Below, piece after piece: positions 8,563 to 18,111 of a DNA stretch of 23,386 nt; position 1 is the first letter of the stretch, and every line of letters starts with the position of its first letter. Location: NCBI RefSeq assembly GCF_000499385.1, contig NW_013654447.1, positions 1 through 23,386 of the forward strand, read 5' to 3'. Source of the DNA: Eimeria necatrix (Eukaryota; Apicomplexa; Conoidasida; Eucoccidiorida; Eimeriidae). Below the pieces are notes generated by a model that was not told the DNA's origin, searched no databases, and saw nothing but the letters and a program-made list of their open reading frames with translations. Position numbers and translations under genes: made by a program.

Positions 8563-8611
8563 CTACTGGCGCTCCTTGCGCTGCTGCAGGTGCTGCTGCT
8601 GCTGCTGCAGG

Positions 8612-8646
<35 letters not shown>

Positions 8647-8779
8647 GGCAGCTCGCTTGATAATCAACTCGGGGTTAAGGCGGGAGGCGGCGCTGCGCTC
8701 GTCCGGAGAAAAAGGCGAAAAGTCGAGGGCTTTGAGGGAAGGCAAAGCGGCCAACACTGTCAGCCTGCGAGCCACGCAT

Positions 8780-8832
<53 letters not shown>

Positions 8833-9097
8833 GGCTTCTGAGGCGTTTCAAACTGCTTCTTGCCAACTTCTAGGTCTGTGTTTGTCGATAAATGCGCAAT
8901 TAAATGCATGTTTGTACATTTATTTATTTATTTTACTTTTTATTAATGCATGCAAAGTGGGCAGCTGTTTGTTTGGGAGTGGTCTTTCTGTGGGGCCTTT
9001 AGCTGCCTGTACACCTGAATTAAAGATGCATTTTGAATTGTTTCTTCACTCATTTATTTATTAAATCAATTAATTGAAAGATGCATTTGCAAATCAT

Positions 9098-9148
<51 letters not shown>

Positions 9149-9478
9149 TTGGATTGATTAATGAGGGAGAAAGCATTCTGAAACTTGACTGGAGAGCCTT
9201 CGAATGGTTGAACTTGAGGGCAAGTGCATGAAAATAAAAAAGAATTGACAATTTAGAAATGAAATAACAAAATAAAACAATAATTGCATTCTAAAAAGAA
9301 TAAAATAAAACAATTCCACAAAATAAAATAAAACAATTCCACAAAAGAATTCAAACTCTCCGCTGCACAAAATTCGCACTGCCGGGGTGTACGTACACCA
9401 CAAAACGCGATCTCAACAAAGCAGTTTCTCGTTCTTGGCGGCAGCAGTTATAAATAAATAAGTAAATAAATAAATTAA

Positions 9479-9510
<32 letters not shown>

Positions 9511-10836
9511 AAATAATAAATAGAATATCAAATACAAATAAATGAACTTCAAAGTGCAAACAAATGAAATATTAATTTAAAGAAGTTATCAACAAAATGC
9601 GAAGAGGCGAGGAAGGGCCGGGAAGTAAAATCAGAAGCAAAAAAGAATTGAGAAAAGAAATAAAATACTTTTTAATTTAATAAAAGTATTTTGTTTTAAT
9701 ATTTCATTTCTTTAAAAGAAATAAAACAAAAAATGATCATTTATTTAAGAGACGCAAATCGGGCAAACGCCCCGGCCATCTGCGGTGTACGTACACCCGA
9801 AAAACGGGACGCCCATTTTTAAAGCAACTCCAGCAGCAAAGAGGAATCAATGGCAGCAGCAAGCAGCAGCAAGCAGCAGCAAGCAGCAGCAAGTAGCAGC
9901 AAGCAGCAGCAAACAGCAGCAAACAGCAGCAAAGTGCAGCAAAGAGCACCAAAGTGCAGCAAACAGCAGCAAAGTGCAGCAAACAGCAGCAAACAGCAGC
10001 AAAGTGCAGCAAACAGCAGCAAAGTGCAGCAAAGAGCAGCAAAGTGCAGCTAACAGCAGCAAAGTGCAGCAAAGTGCAGCAAAGAGCAGCAAAGTGCAGC
10101 AAACAGCAGCAAAGTGCAGCAAACAGCAGCAAGCAGCAGCAAACAGCAGCAAAGTGCAGCAAAGTGCAGCAAAGAGCAGCAAAGAGCAGCAAAGTGCAGC
10201 AAAGAGCAGCAAAGTGCAGCAAAGTGCAGCAAACAGCAGCAAAGTGCAGCAAAGTGCAGCAAGCAGCAGCAAAGTGCGGCAAAGAGCAGCAAAGTGCAGC
10301 AAAGAGACCTGTATTGTTTGCCGAGGAGGAGCTCGACGGGGTTGGCCATGAGAGTGAAGAACTTGAGAGATTTATTTTGTTGCAAAAAGAAAAGAGAAGA
10401 GCCCTGGAGGACTTGGTTGGAGTGTATGTACAGACAGACGAGCGCATGCAGCTGCGCAACAGCAGCAGGAATGGCTTGGAAGCGGTTGAAGGACAAGTCC
10501 AGCCACAGCAGCTGCTGCTGCAGCTGCTGCTGCAGCTGCTGCTGCGGCTGCTGCAGCAGCTGCTGCTGCGGCTGCTGCAGCAGCCCGCGCAGCAGCAGGC
10601 CCAGCCCCGGCGCCTCCTGCAGCAAGTTGTTGTTGAGGCGCACTGCTGTTGTGTGTCGCTGCACCAGCACCTTTTGCTGCTGCTTGCTGCTGCTCTTCTC
10701 TGCTGCTGCTGCTGCTGCTGCTTCTTTGCTGCTCTTCAGCCCGAAGCAGCAAACTGACACCACTCGGTCGCTGCGCGTGAGGCAAACGGACTTGCGCACA
10801 ACTGGCGAGTTCGAGACCGACCTGCGGGCTCTCCCG

Positions 10837-10870
<34 letters not shown>

Positions 10871-10982
10871 TTGCTGTTGCTGCTGCTGCTGCGGCCGCCG
10901 CTGCTGCAGCGGCCGACGGCGGCGACGCGGCGTCCGCCGGCTCCAGCAGCAACGCGGACCCCGCAGAGAGGGCGCCCCCCGC

Positions 10983-11016
<34 letters not shown>

Positions 11017-11153
11017 AGCGCAGCGTCTGCTGCTTCCGGCCTCGCGCTGCCGTCGATGTTCAAGTCCGACAAGCTGCTCAAGTTGCGAAAAGAAAAGTCC
11101 AAAGGAGGGCCGGGCACTGACACGGTGTAGCGGTGAGGCGCAGCAGTTGGCAT
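8563..11153 (-). CDS. LRRC51-like leucine-rich-repeat protein, two exons
   Basis: Minus-strand exons 11153..10309 and 8764..8563 join in phase to about 348 residues, against about 190 in animal LRRC51. The N-terminal PPLDFSFRNLSSLSDL matches the family's PPLDYSFR signature. After Gln and Ala runs come VRLNNNLLQ, LLWLDLSFNRFQAIP, LVCLYIHSNQVL and LKFFTLMANPVE, which are leucine-rich repeats. The splice (CAATACAG|GTCTCT to GCTCGCAG|GCTG) yields KQYRLTVLAALPSLKALDFS, which aligns without gaps to the KGYRQYVLCTL...FDFS region of human LRRC51. The C-terminus is a Gln-rich tail ending TAG. The extra length is homopolymer. Family members occur mainly in ciliated lineages as I recall, so a role in the flagellated microgamete is possible but inferred. 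Further small introns inside exon 1 cannot be excluded. Confidence 0.75.
8779..8829. repeat. (CAG)16-17 run next to the LRRC51-like acceptor
   Basis: CTG on the minus strand, about ten bases upstream of the GCTCGCAG acceptor of the last exon. Confidence 0.9.
9095..9150. repeat. (ATTT)n microsatellite
   Basis: About fourteen perfect units inside the LRRC51-like intron. Confidence 0.95.
9386..9399 (-). repeat. Dispersed palindrome GGTGTACGTACACC
   Basis: Perfect copy in the LRRC51-like intron, followed on the minus strand by CCGGCAG. Confidence 0.85.
9450..9522. repeat. (AAAT)n microsatellite
   Basis: Interrupted AAAT units in the LRRC51-like intron. The AT-rich stretch 9523-9780 that follows holds no other feature. 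Confidence 0.9.
9784..9797 (-). repeat. Dispersed palindrome GGTGTACGTACACC
   Basis: Perfect copy in the LRRC51-like intron, followed on the minus strand by GCAG. Confidence 0.85.
9861..10300 (+). repeat. 44-unit decamer array, consensus AAA-NNN-CAGC
   Basis: Forty-four consecutive 10-bp units without a single insertion or deletion. Units are AAACAGCAGC, AAAGTGCAGC, AAAGAGCAGC, AAGCAGCAGC and rare variants. Substitutions are concentrated in positions 3-6. It begins immediately inside the LRRC51-like intron (donor at 10308) and is open in several frames only because of its composition. Confidence 0.95.
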
Positions 11154-11244
11154 TTTGAATTGGAGTCAGCTTTCCCTCTTTTTCAAACTGTGCGGATTCC
11201 TCTTTGCAACTTTTTGAATTCAAGACTTTCTCGTGCGATTACAG

Positions 11245-11718
11245 GGTCAAACACTCCGCAAAGCAATTGCTTTGGAGGAAAATGCCAATTCGGGAAAAAG
11301 TTTCGGAAATGGAAAAGTGTTTGGAGGCGAAAGCGCTGTTCGAGTTTGCGTCGCTGCCTCGGGTGTACGTACAGCGGCGGCAGCGCCGCGAACGCCGCAC
11401 GAGCTGAACTGGAAATGGAATTTCTTTTGCAAAACTGCAAGCAAAAAAGCGCTATTATTTAAAAACTGTTTTTATTAATTTAAAGTCCATTTCGAAGAGT
11501 CCCGCGGACTGGACTCGTGCGAGGCTAAGGCTCCCCGGCCCCGGAGGTCACTTCGCGCGCCCCACAAGAGCAACGGCCTGAACACGCCGTTTTCTGGGGT
11601 TTGAAGTTCAAATAAGCAAATAAATGCAAATAATTAAATGATTTGGACTTAAAGGACTTTGAAAGTGGCCAAAACAGCGGCGAATCCGCGGAGAACATCG
11701 AACTGGGAGCCCTGAGCG
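11245..11718 (+). other. Possible exons of an unidentified plus-strand gene
   Basis: Three homopolymer-free islands. The first, 11245 to about 11362, follows a TTACAG acceptor and reads KMPIREKVSEMEKCLEAKAL. The second, 11486..11598, reads FEESRGLDSCEAKAPRPRRS then APHKSNGLNTPFSG before a GTTTGA donor. The third, 11655..11718, reads DFESGQNSGESAENIELGAL. The second and third join in phase 0 across a 56-base AT-rich intron. No family is recognised and no start codon could be fixed. These islands lie 5' of the divergent LRRC51-like gene, so part may be promoter or 5' untranslated sequence. Confidence 0.3.
11362..11375 (+). repeat. Dispersed palindrome variant GGTGTACGTACAGC
   Basis: The left arm and ACGT centre are intact; the right arm is ACAGC. 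It sits at the end of the first coding-like island upstream of the LRRC51-like gene. Confidence 0.7.
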
Positions 11719-11907
11719 GTGCTCGGCGTCGCCTTCCGCAGAGGCAGCAGTTGCGGCTTTCTTCGCCGCAGCTCTTTAGACTTTTCGGATTTAGTTTTTG
11801 AAAAAAGACAAATAAAGACAAATAAAGTCATATGGGAGGAGTCGGGGCTTCGGAGCGCAGCTTCGGCGTTTGCTGCAGCAGCGAAAGCCAGGCGCCTATC
11901 TGCCTAT

Positions 11908-12064
11908 AAGAGCTGCTGCTGCTGCTGCTGCTGCTGCGCGCTGCTGCCTGCGCCGTGCTGCTGCTGCTGCTGCTGCTGCTGCTCTCCGCCTTCTGGCCCT
12001 CCCGAGGCTCTCACTAGCATTTGCCTTTCTCCCCAAAACGCCCAAAAGCCCGCCCCTCCTTCCC

Positions 12065-12094
<30 letters not shown>
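11908..12094. repeat. Cluster of CTG runs
   Basis: Three runs of about 8-10 CTG triplets (near 11911, 11957 and 12066) separated by GC-rich sequence, directly upstream of the putative secreted-protein start. Stretch 11719-11907 holds nothing recognised. Confidence 0.8.
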
Positions 12095-12095
<1 letters not shown>

Positions 12096-12098
12096 AAA

Positions 12099-12154
12099 AT
12101 GCAGGCCTTCTTCTTGCTGCTGCTGCTCGCCTGCCTGCTGCCCCTCGCCAGCCC

Positions 12155-12201
<47 letters not shown>

Positions 12202-12305
12202 TCCTCAGCCCCCGCAACGCCATCGGCCAAATGGCCTTTCAAACTTTCCTCAACAAAACAATTCCGCCCGAACTCCGCGGCGCCCCGCAGCAGCCCCTCA
12301 ACTGA
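12099..12305 (+). CDS. Putative small secreted protein with poly-Gln, unknown function
   Basis: A 68-residue frame from ATG to TGA. The N-terminus MQAFFLLLLLACLLPLASP has the shape of a signal peptide: a Leu-rich core and small residues before a likely cut after Ala-Ser. Fifteen Gln follow, then LLSPRNAIGQMAFQTFLNKT and IPPELRGAP. The last 34 residues are not repeat-derived and look like real protein, but I recognise no family. The caution is that CTG-rich DNA produces poly-Leu in one frame by itself. An upstream in-frame extension exists (from 12021), but it would bury the signal peptide, so I chose the internal ATG. The frame could also be the first exon of a longer gene. Confidence 0.4.
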
Positions 12306-12339
12306 GCCGCTGCAGCTGCTGCTGCACTTCTGCAGCAAA

Positions 12340-13430
12340 ACCAACTTCGAATTGCTGCTAAGTCTTCAACTTATTTCAAATTTATCTCCAAATTGCTGCT
12401 AAGTCTTCAATTTATTTCAAATTTATCTCCAAATTGCTGCAAAGTCTTCAATTTTATTCAAATTTATCTTCGAATTGCTGCAAAGTCTTCAATTTTATTC
12501 AAATTTATCTTCAAATTGCTTCGAATTCTTCAATTTTATTCAAATTTATCTTCAAATTGCTTCGAATTCTTCAATTTTATCCCAAATTCAACTTCTAACT
12601 GCATCACTTTCTTCACCTTAACTCCAAATTCAACTTCGAATTGCAGCGACTTCTTCAATTTTGTCCCAAGGGCAACTTCGAGTGCGGCGGAGTCTTCAAT
12701 TCAATCCCAAATTCAACTTCTAAATGCAGCAAAGTCTTCAATTTTATTCAAATTCAACTTCTAAATGCAGCAAAGTCTTCAATTTTATCCAAATTCAACT
12801 TCTAAATGCAGCAAAGTCTTCAATTTTATCCAAGTTCAAGTTCTAATTGCAGCAAAGGCTTCAATTTTATCCAAATGGAAGTTCTAATTGCAGCAAAGTC
12901 TTCAATTATTTCCCAAATTCAGGTCCTAAGTGCATTAAATTCTTCAATTTAATCCCAAATTCAGGTCCCAAGTGCATCAAATTCTTCAATTAAATGCCAA
13001 ATTCAGGTTCTAAATGCATCAAATTCTTCAATTTAATCCCAAATTCAGGTTCTAAATGCATCAAACTCTTCAATTAAATGCCAAATTCAGGTTCCATTTG
13101 CATCAAACTCTTCAATTAAATGCCAAATTCAGGTTCCATTTGCATCAAATTATTCAATTTTGTGCAAAATTTGGCATTTAAAACCCTCAAGTTCTTCAAA
13201 TTTGTGCCAAATGCAGCCTCTAAATGCACCAAAATCTTCAATTTAATTCCAAATTCAGGTCCTAAAACTTCCAAATTCTCCAATTAAATGCTAAATTAAT
13301 CTTCAAAACTCTTTAAATTCCTCAAATAATGCCAAATTAAACATCAAAACTCCTTAAATTCTTCAATTAAATGCAAACTGGAAATATAAACTCTTTAAAT
13401 TATTCAAATAAATGCAAAATTCCATTCCTG
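12340..13430 (+). repeat. 41-bp minisatellite, about 1.1 kb
   Basis: Tandem units of AAATTGCTGCAAAGTCTTCA plus ATTTTATTCAAATTTATCTTC. The first units are nearly identical. The unit then drifts stepwise (TCAACTTCTAAATGCAGC, then CAGGTTCTAAATGCATCAAA, then looser forms), losing regularity towards the 3' end. No coding is supported here. Confidence 0.9.
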
Positions 13431-13523
13431 AAATTTCATGAAGACCCCCACGGCTTTCGCCGCAAAAGTTCTTCTCCGCTTTGCAGGTCCAGCAGGTAAA
13501 ACATGCAGCAGCTGCACTCCACC

Positions 13524-13590
13524 AATTAATTAATTAATTTAATTAATTTAATTAATTTAATTAATTAAATTAATTAAATTAATTAATTAA
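13524..13590. repeat. (AATT)n self-complementary microsatellite
   Basis: AATTAATTAATTTAATTAA units that can fold back on themselves. The flanking 13431-13523 contains a possible 9-base microexon, described under findings. Confidence 0.95.
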
Positions 13591-13699
13591 CTGAGTCTTC
13601 ATTTGTTGTTCGTCGCCAAGAAAGGCGAAGAAAAAAGAAAACTGAAAACGAATTTAATTTTTTTCTTTTGGGACTTCCGCTGCGTCAGTGCCAGTCTCC

Positions 13700-13713
13700 A
13701 GTGTACGTACACC
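13700..13713 (+). repeat. Dispersed palindrome AGTGTACGTACACC
   Basis: One mismatch in the outer base; followed by GCAG as at 2311 and 9784. CAG and CTG runs (13736-13810) follow. 13811-13990 is AT-rich without a gene. Confidence 0.8.
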
Positions 13714-13777
13714 GCAGAGGCAGATTTAGGACCAGCAGCAGCAGCAGCAAAAGACAAAACACTTTTCTAAGTTCACT

Positions 13778-13808
<31 letters not shown>

Positions 13809-13999
13809 GCGCATGCATTTGCAGCAGCAAGTTGCAATATAAGCCAATAAAATATATACAGTGACACAGTAATATTAATATTCTTTCACAAGTTGCAATA
13901 TTTGCAAACAGAGTTTATAAAATATATATTGAAAATATATATTGTGATATATTGCCATTAAAATAATATTCCTTTTATTGTTCTTGCGGGCTTACGTAC

Positions 14000-14013
14000 G
14001 GTGTATGTACACT
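14000..14013 (+). repeat. Dispersed palindrome variant GGTGTATGTACACT
   Basis: Degenerate copy directly preceded by TTACGTAC and followed by GCAAATGCAG. Confidence 0.65.
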
Positions 14014-14051
14014 GCAAATGCAGCTGCGGCAGCCAAAAAGAGCAGCAGGCG

Positions 14052-14480
14052 CATGCTGCTGCAGCAGCAGCAGGAGGCAGAAATTGTTAGCAGCTGCAGC
14101 AGCAGCAGGAGACAAAAAGTGTTTGCAGCTGCAGCAGCAGCAGAAGACAGTGTTAGCAACTGCAGCAGCAGCAGAAGACAGAAAGTGTTAGCAGCTGCAG
14201 CAGCAGCAGAAGACAAAAGTGTTAGCAGCTGCGGCAGCAGCAGGAGGAGACAGAAAGTGTTAGCAGCTGCGGCAGCAGCAGAAGACAACAAGTGTTAGCA
14301 GCTGCAGCAGCAGCAGAAGACAAAAGCGCTAGCAGCTGCAGCAGCAGCAGAAGACAAAAGTGCTAGCAGCTGCAGCAGCAGCAGCAGGAGACAAGAGTGC
14401 TAGCAGCTGCAGCAGCAGCAGCAGGAGACAAAAGGTGTTAGCAGCTGCAGCAGCAGCAGAAGACAAAAAGTGCTAGCAGC
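14052..14480 (+). repeat. 33-37-bp CAGCTGCAG minisatellite, about 12 units
   Basis: Units of the form TTAGCAGCTGCAGCAGCAGC plus AGAAGACAAAAGTG. Length varies by CAG number, and the TTAGCAG start shifts to CTAGCAG in later units. Both strands are open across it only as repeat translations. Confidence 0.9.
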
Positions 14481-14596
14481 AGCAGCAGAAGCCACATGCA
14501 GCAGCACTGCTGCGCTGCAGCAGCAAGGCAAATGGCCACCTCCCCAGCAGGCCCGAAAACAGCGAGAAAAAAATGTGAACCGTACTCTCCCCTCTT

Positions 14597-14602
14597 GCTG
14601 CA

Positions 14603-14643
<41 letters not shown>

Positions 14644-14656
14644 AGCTGCTGCTGCT
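14597..14656. repeat. CTG runs
   Basis: About fourteen CTG triplets followed by CAGCTGCTGCTGCTG. No gene is supported in 14481-14757. Confidence 0.8.
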
Positions 14657-14757
14657 GTTCACTTATCACTAAACATGCAGGCTGTTTCTAAAGCTTCAAA
14701 AGGCCAGAGAGAAGTCAGCATATTTAAAAAGGCCAGACTGCGCGTCTTGTGAGTTGA

Positions 14758-14852
14758 GTCCAAAAATGGAAAAGAAGAAAATAAAAGAAGAAAATAGAAA
14801 AAGAAAATAAAAAGAAAATACAAAAAGCAAATGAAAAAGAGAAGTCTAAACC
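14758..14852 (+). repeat. Purine-rich (A/G) tract
   Basis: GAAAAGAAGAAAATAAAAG-type sequence, pyrimidine-rich on the minus strand. It lies about 230 bp beyond the ATG13-like stop codon, so it may fall in that gene's 3' region. A self-complementary CTG/CAG block follows at 14959-15032. Confidence 0.7.
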
Positions 14853-15081
14853 AAACAAACAACAACTTGAAAAGCCCAGAAGAGCATGCACTGATTTGCT
14901 GCAAACAGAAGACGCAAATGTCAGAAGCAACGCGAAAAAGACAGCCTCCTCAGCTTGCTGCTGCTTTTGCTGCTGCTGCTGCTGCTGCAGCAGCAGCAGC
15001 TGCTGCTGCTGCTGCAGCTGCTGCTGCTGCAGTGGATAAGGGCTTTTCGCTTTTTGCTTCCTCGGCGTTTTGGCCTTGCGG

Positions 15082-15449
15082 CTAGCAGAGGCCCATGAAT
15101 CCCGCGGACTTGAAGTCGTTTTCGATTTCCTGATGAGCAGCAGCAAAAGAAATAAAAGAAAACAATAAAAGAATTAATTAATTAAATGCCAACTTCTCCC
15201 TGTAAAGCTCACTTCAAAGAAGCATTCAAATGCCAAACAGCAGCACTTGTGTTCAAATTCAAATTCGCAAACAGCGCCTTTTGGAGACTTTTGTTGCAAT
15301 TCAGAAATTCAAATTTGCATTTTAATTTGCTGCTTCAAAGCCAAAGTCTTATTCTTTAAAGCCGCACTTCAAAGGCCTTCAGCGCCTTCGCCAAGTCCTC
15401 CACAGAGCCGCACAAGCTTCCCAGCGCTTCGCTGCCATTCGCCTGTTCT

Positions 15450-15492
<43 letters not shown>

Positions 15493-16656
15493 CTGTTTGC
15501 TGCAGCGTTGAGTCCCGGCCTCTGTGCGCTTCTGCTGCAGTTGCGTCAGCAGCAGCAGCTGCTGCTGCAGTTGCTGCAGCAGCTGCGCCTTGCTGCTGCT
15601 GCACGAACTCGCCGGGAGTGGAACTGCATTCGCTTTCTTCCTGCAGCAGCAGCTCCAGCTTCTCCGCAGAAATGCCGCAAAGAGTTTCGTCGAAAAGAGA
15701 AAAAGACAAGTCCTCCTCCGCAGCAGCGCTGGGCTCCAGAGATTCCGCGGGAAGCAGACAATAAGGAGCTGCAAAGAAGAGGAAAAAGACAGAACAACAG
15801 CAACAACAAAAGGCCTTTCTTGAATTCACCTTTAAATCCCCTTTTCAGCAACAAAACTGCGCGATCAGCCCTCTGCATTCGCGTGCAACAAAAGTGCAAA
15901 TGAGCGCAAGTCCAGGTGTACAGGCACCTCTCCCCGCGAAGACCCCAACATGCAGAACTGGAAAGCAGCAAATTGCAAGTGTCTGGCGCCGGAACAAAGC
16001 ACTCCAAAGGCCTGGCAGAAGTAATAATGAATAAATAAAAGCAACTGCCTCCGTGTTTCGCGAAAAGAAGGCACTTTGCTGCCAAGAGCTCTCACCCACG
16101 GGCCGGATCGAGCTGGCGCGTTGCAGCTTTTCCGGATTCGAAGAAGACCCGCTTATTCCGCCTCCCCCTTTGTCTTTTTTTCCGAACGTTTCCTCCTTTT
16201 GGGCCTCCAGCTCGCTGCTGCCGAAGCCAAAGATCTCCACGTCGAGCTCGGAAAGCGCCAGCTCCCGCAGCGCCCGCTGCTCGAGTTTCTCCGCAGCCGC
16301 AGCAGCAGCAGCACAGCAAACGCGGCGCGGCAGTCCGCAGCAAGAGGGGGCCCTTTGGGGGCCTGGAAAGCTGTCCTTTGTTTCCGAAAAAGGGGCCTTT
16401 GGCGCTCCAAAAGGCCCTTTTTTGGAGTCTTTTGCCTCCAAAAGTGCGGCATTTCCCGCCCCGCCCTCTTCGCCTGCAAAGCCGAAAAGGCCGGCCCGCG
16501 CAGCAGCCTCCAGCGACTGTAACGCCGCGGCCAACTCCCCCAGGGGCTGCAAGATGGCTGCTGCAGCGGGAGAAGCCAAAAAGCTGCGGAGGCTTTCTCG
16601 AATTTGCTGCAGCTCCTGCGGACTCGGCGGAGGCTTCCGAGTCGCGCTGCAGTGCT

Positions 16657-16691
<35 letters not shown>

Positions 16692-16750
16692 GCAGCGGGG
16701 GGCGCGGAGAGCCGCGGGGCCTGCGCGCGCGCAGCTGCGGCGTACAGACA

Positions 16751-16782
<32 letters not shown>

Positions 16783-16970
16783 CGAGCCACAAGCTGCTGA
16801 ACTCCGCGTCTTCGCGCAGCAGCCGGTCTTCAGAATTCATTTCTTCTTCCAACATCTCTTCCTCGCCTTCTGCTGCCAGCAGCTCTTCGTCCAAATTGTT
16901 GAACTCGCTCTCCGACAGCAGCCCGTCGCCCCGCGCGTCGGCCCCCCTCTCCGCCCCGCCCCGCCCCCCG

Positions 16971-17004
<34 letters not shown>

Positions 17005-17356
17005 GGGGCTGCGCCAGAGGAGGCGCTGCTGCCTCCGGAAGCCCCCCGTGGGGAAGCCCGCCGGGGCGCCCCGCGCCGCTCCCCTCGCCCCGCTTGCTGA
17101 GCAGGCCCCCTGCAGCTGCTGCTGCTGCTGCTGCTGCAGCAGCAGCAGCAGCAGCAGCGGGAATCTTGAGAAGGCCCCGCGGAGGACACTTCTCCAGAAA
17201 AGGCCCCAGCCCCAACCCGTAGACCGGCAAAGCAGCAAGCCGGTAGGCCCGCTTGACAGCAGGCCGCTGCAGCAGCGCCTGCCAAATGCCAGCAGCAACT
17301 CCCTTTGCTGCAGCAGCTCTCGGGTCTCGGGCGCCTGCAGCAGCAAACTGCTGCCC

Positions 17357-17388
<32 letters not shown>

Positions 17389-18076
17389 GCGACCCCGCGG
17401 CGGCCCGCTCGAGCGGGCGCGCAGCCGCGGCCTCCAGCGGGGTGTACGGACAGCTCATCTCCAGCCAAATGTCCGAGTCCGAAAGCGAAGCCCCTCCTTC
17501 ATTCAGAACTTCTTTGAAACTTCTTTCCGCCAAAGACTGAAAGCCCTCGAGGCCGCCAGCAGCAGCTTCCAGCGCTGCTGCTGCGCCCTCCAGCTGCTGC
17601 GCCAGCTCTTCGTCGAACTTCACGCTGCACTCCAAAACCCCCAAAAACGTCTGCAGCTTCAGCAGCTCCCGGCTTTCCAATCTGCTGCTGCTGCTGCTGC
17701 TGCTGCGTCCCCAGCTCGCGCTGCTGCTGCTGCCCCAAGGCCCACACGACGCCCCCTCGCCTTCAGCTCCACCCGCCCGCTGCTGCGGCTGCGGCTCCTG
17801 CTGCTGCTGCTGCTGCTGCTGCTTGCGCCGGCGTCGGGGCTTGAAGACGGGGGCCGTGCTGCAGAGCAGCGCCGCGTCTTCAGAGTAAGGCGCGAGGCTT
17901 CCCGCGGCCTCCGCCTCTCCCCTGGCCAGCCCGCCGCCGCCGCCGCCGCTGCTGCTGCTGCTGCTGCTGCTGCAGCACAGAAGAGCGTTTGGAGCAGCTG
18001 CTGCGCTGCTGCTGCTGAGCGCGGCCGCGCGGCCCTGGCCCTGAGCGAGCGGTCCCAGGGGAAAGGCGCTGCGGAG

Positions 18077-18111
<35 letters not shown>

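Noticed and set aside
9737..9779. Alternative last exon of the LRRC51-like gene (WPGRLPDLRLLNK)
   Set aside because: It joins in phase and looks leucine-rich, but ends early; the exon at 8764 aligns without gaps to the family through LDFS and beyond, so it is preferred.
9861..10300. CRISPR-like look of regularly spaced repeats
   Set aside because: There are no unique spacers and the host is a eukaryote; this is a tandem decamer array.
9737..10757. Open frames across the decamer array on both strands
   Set aside because: They contain only the repeat translation (SKQQQ, CCLLLFAA types) and exist because the unit has almost no stop codons.
11363..11374. A 12-base GT...AG intron formed by the palindrome variant
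   Set aside because: Far too short to be spliced; the GT and AG are coincidental parts of the palindrome.
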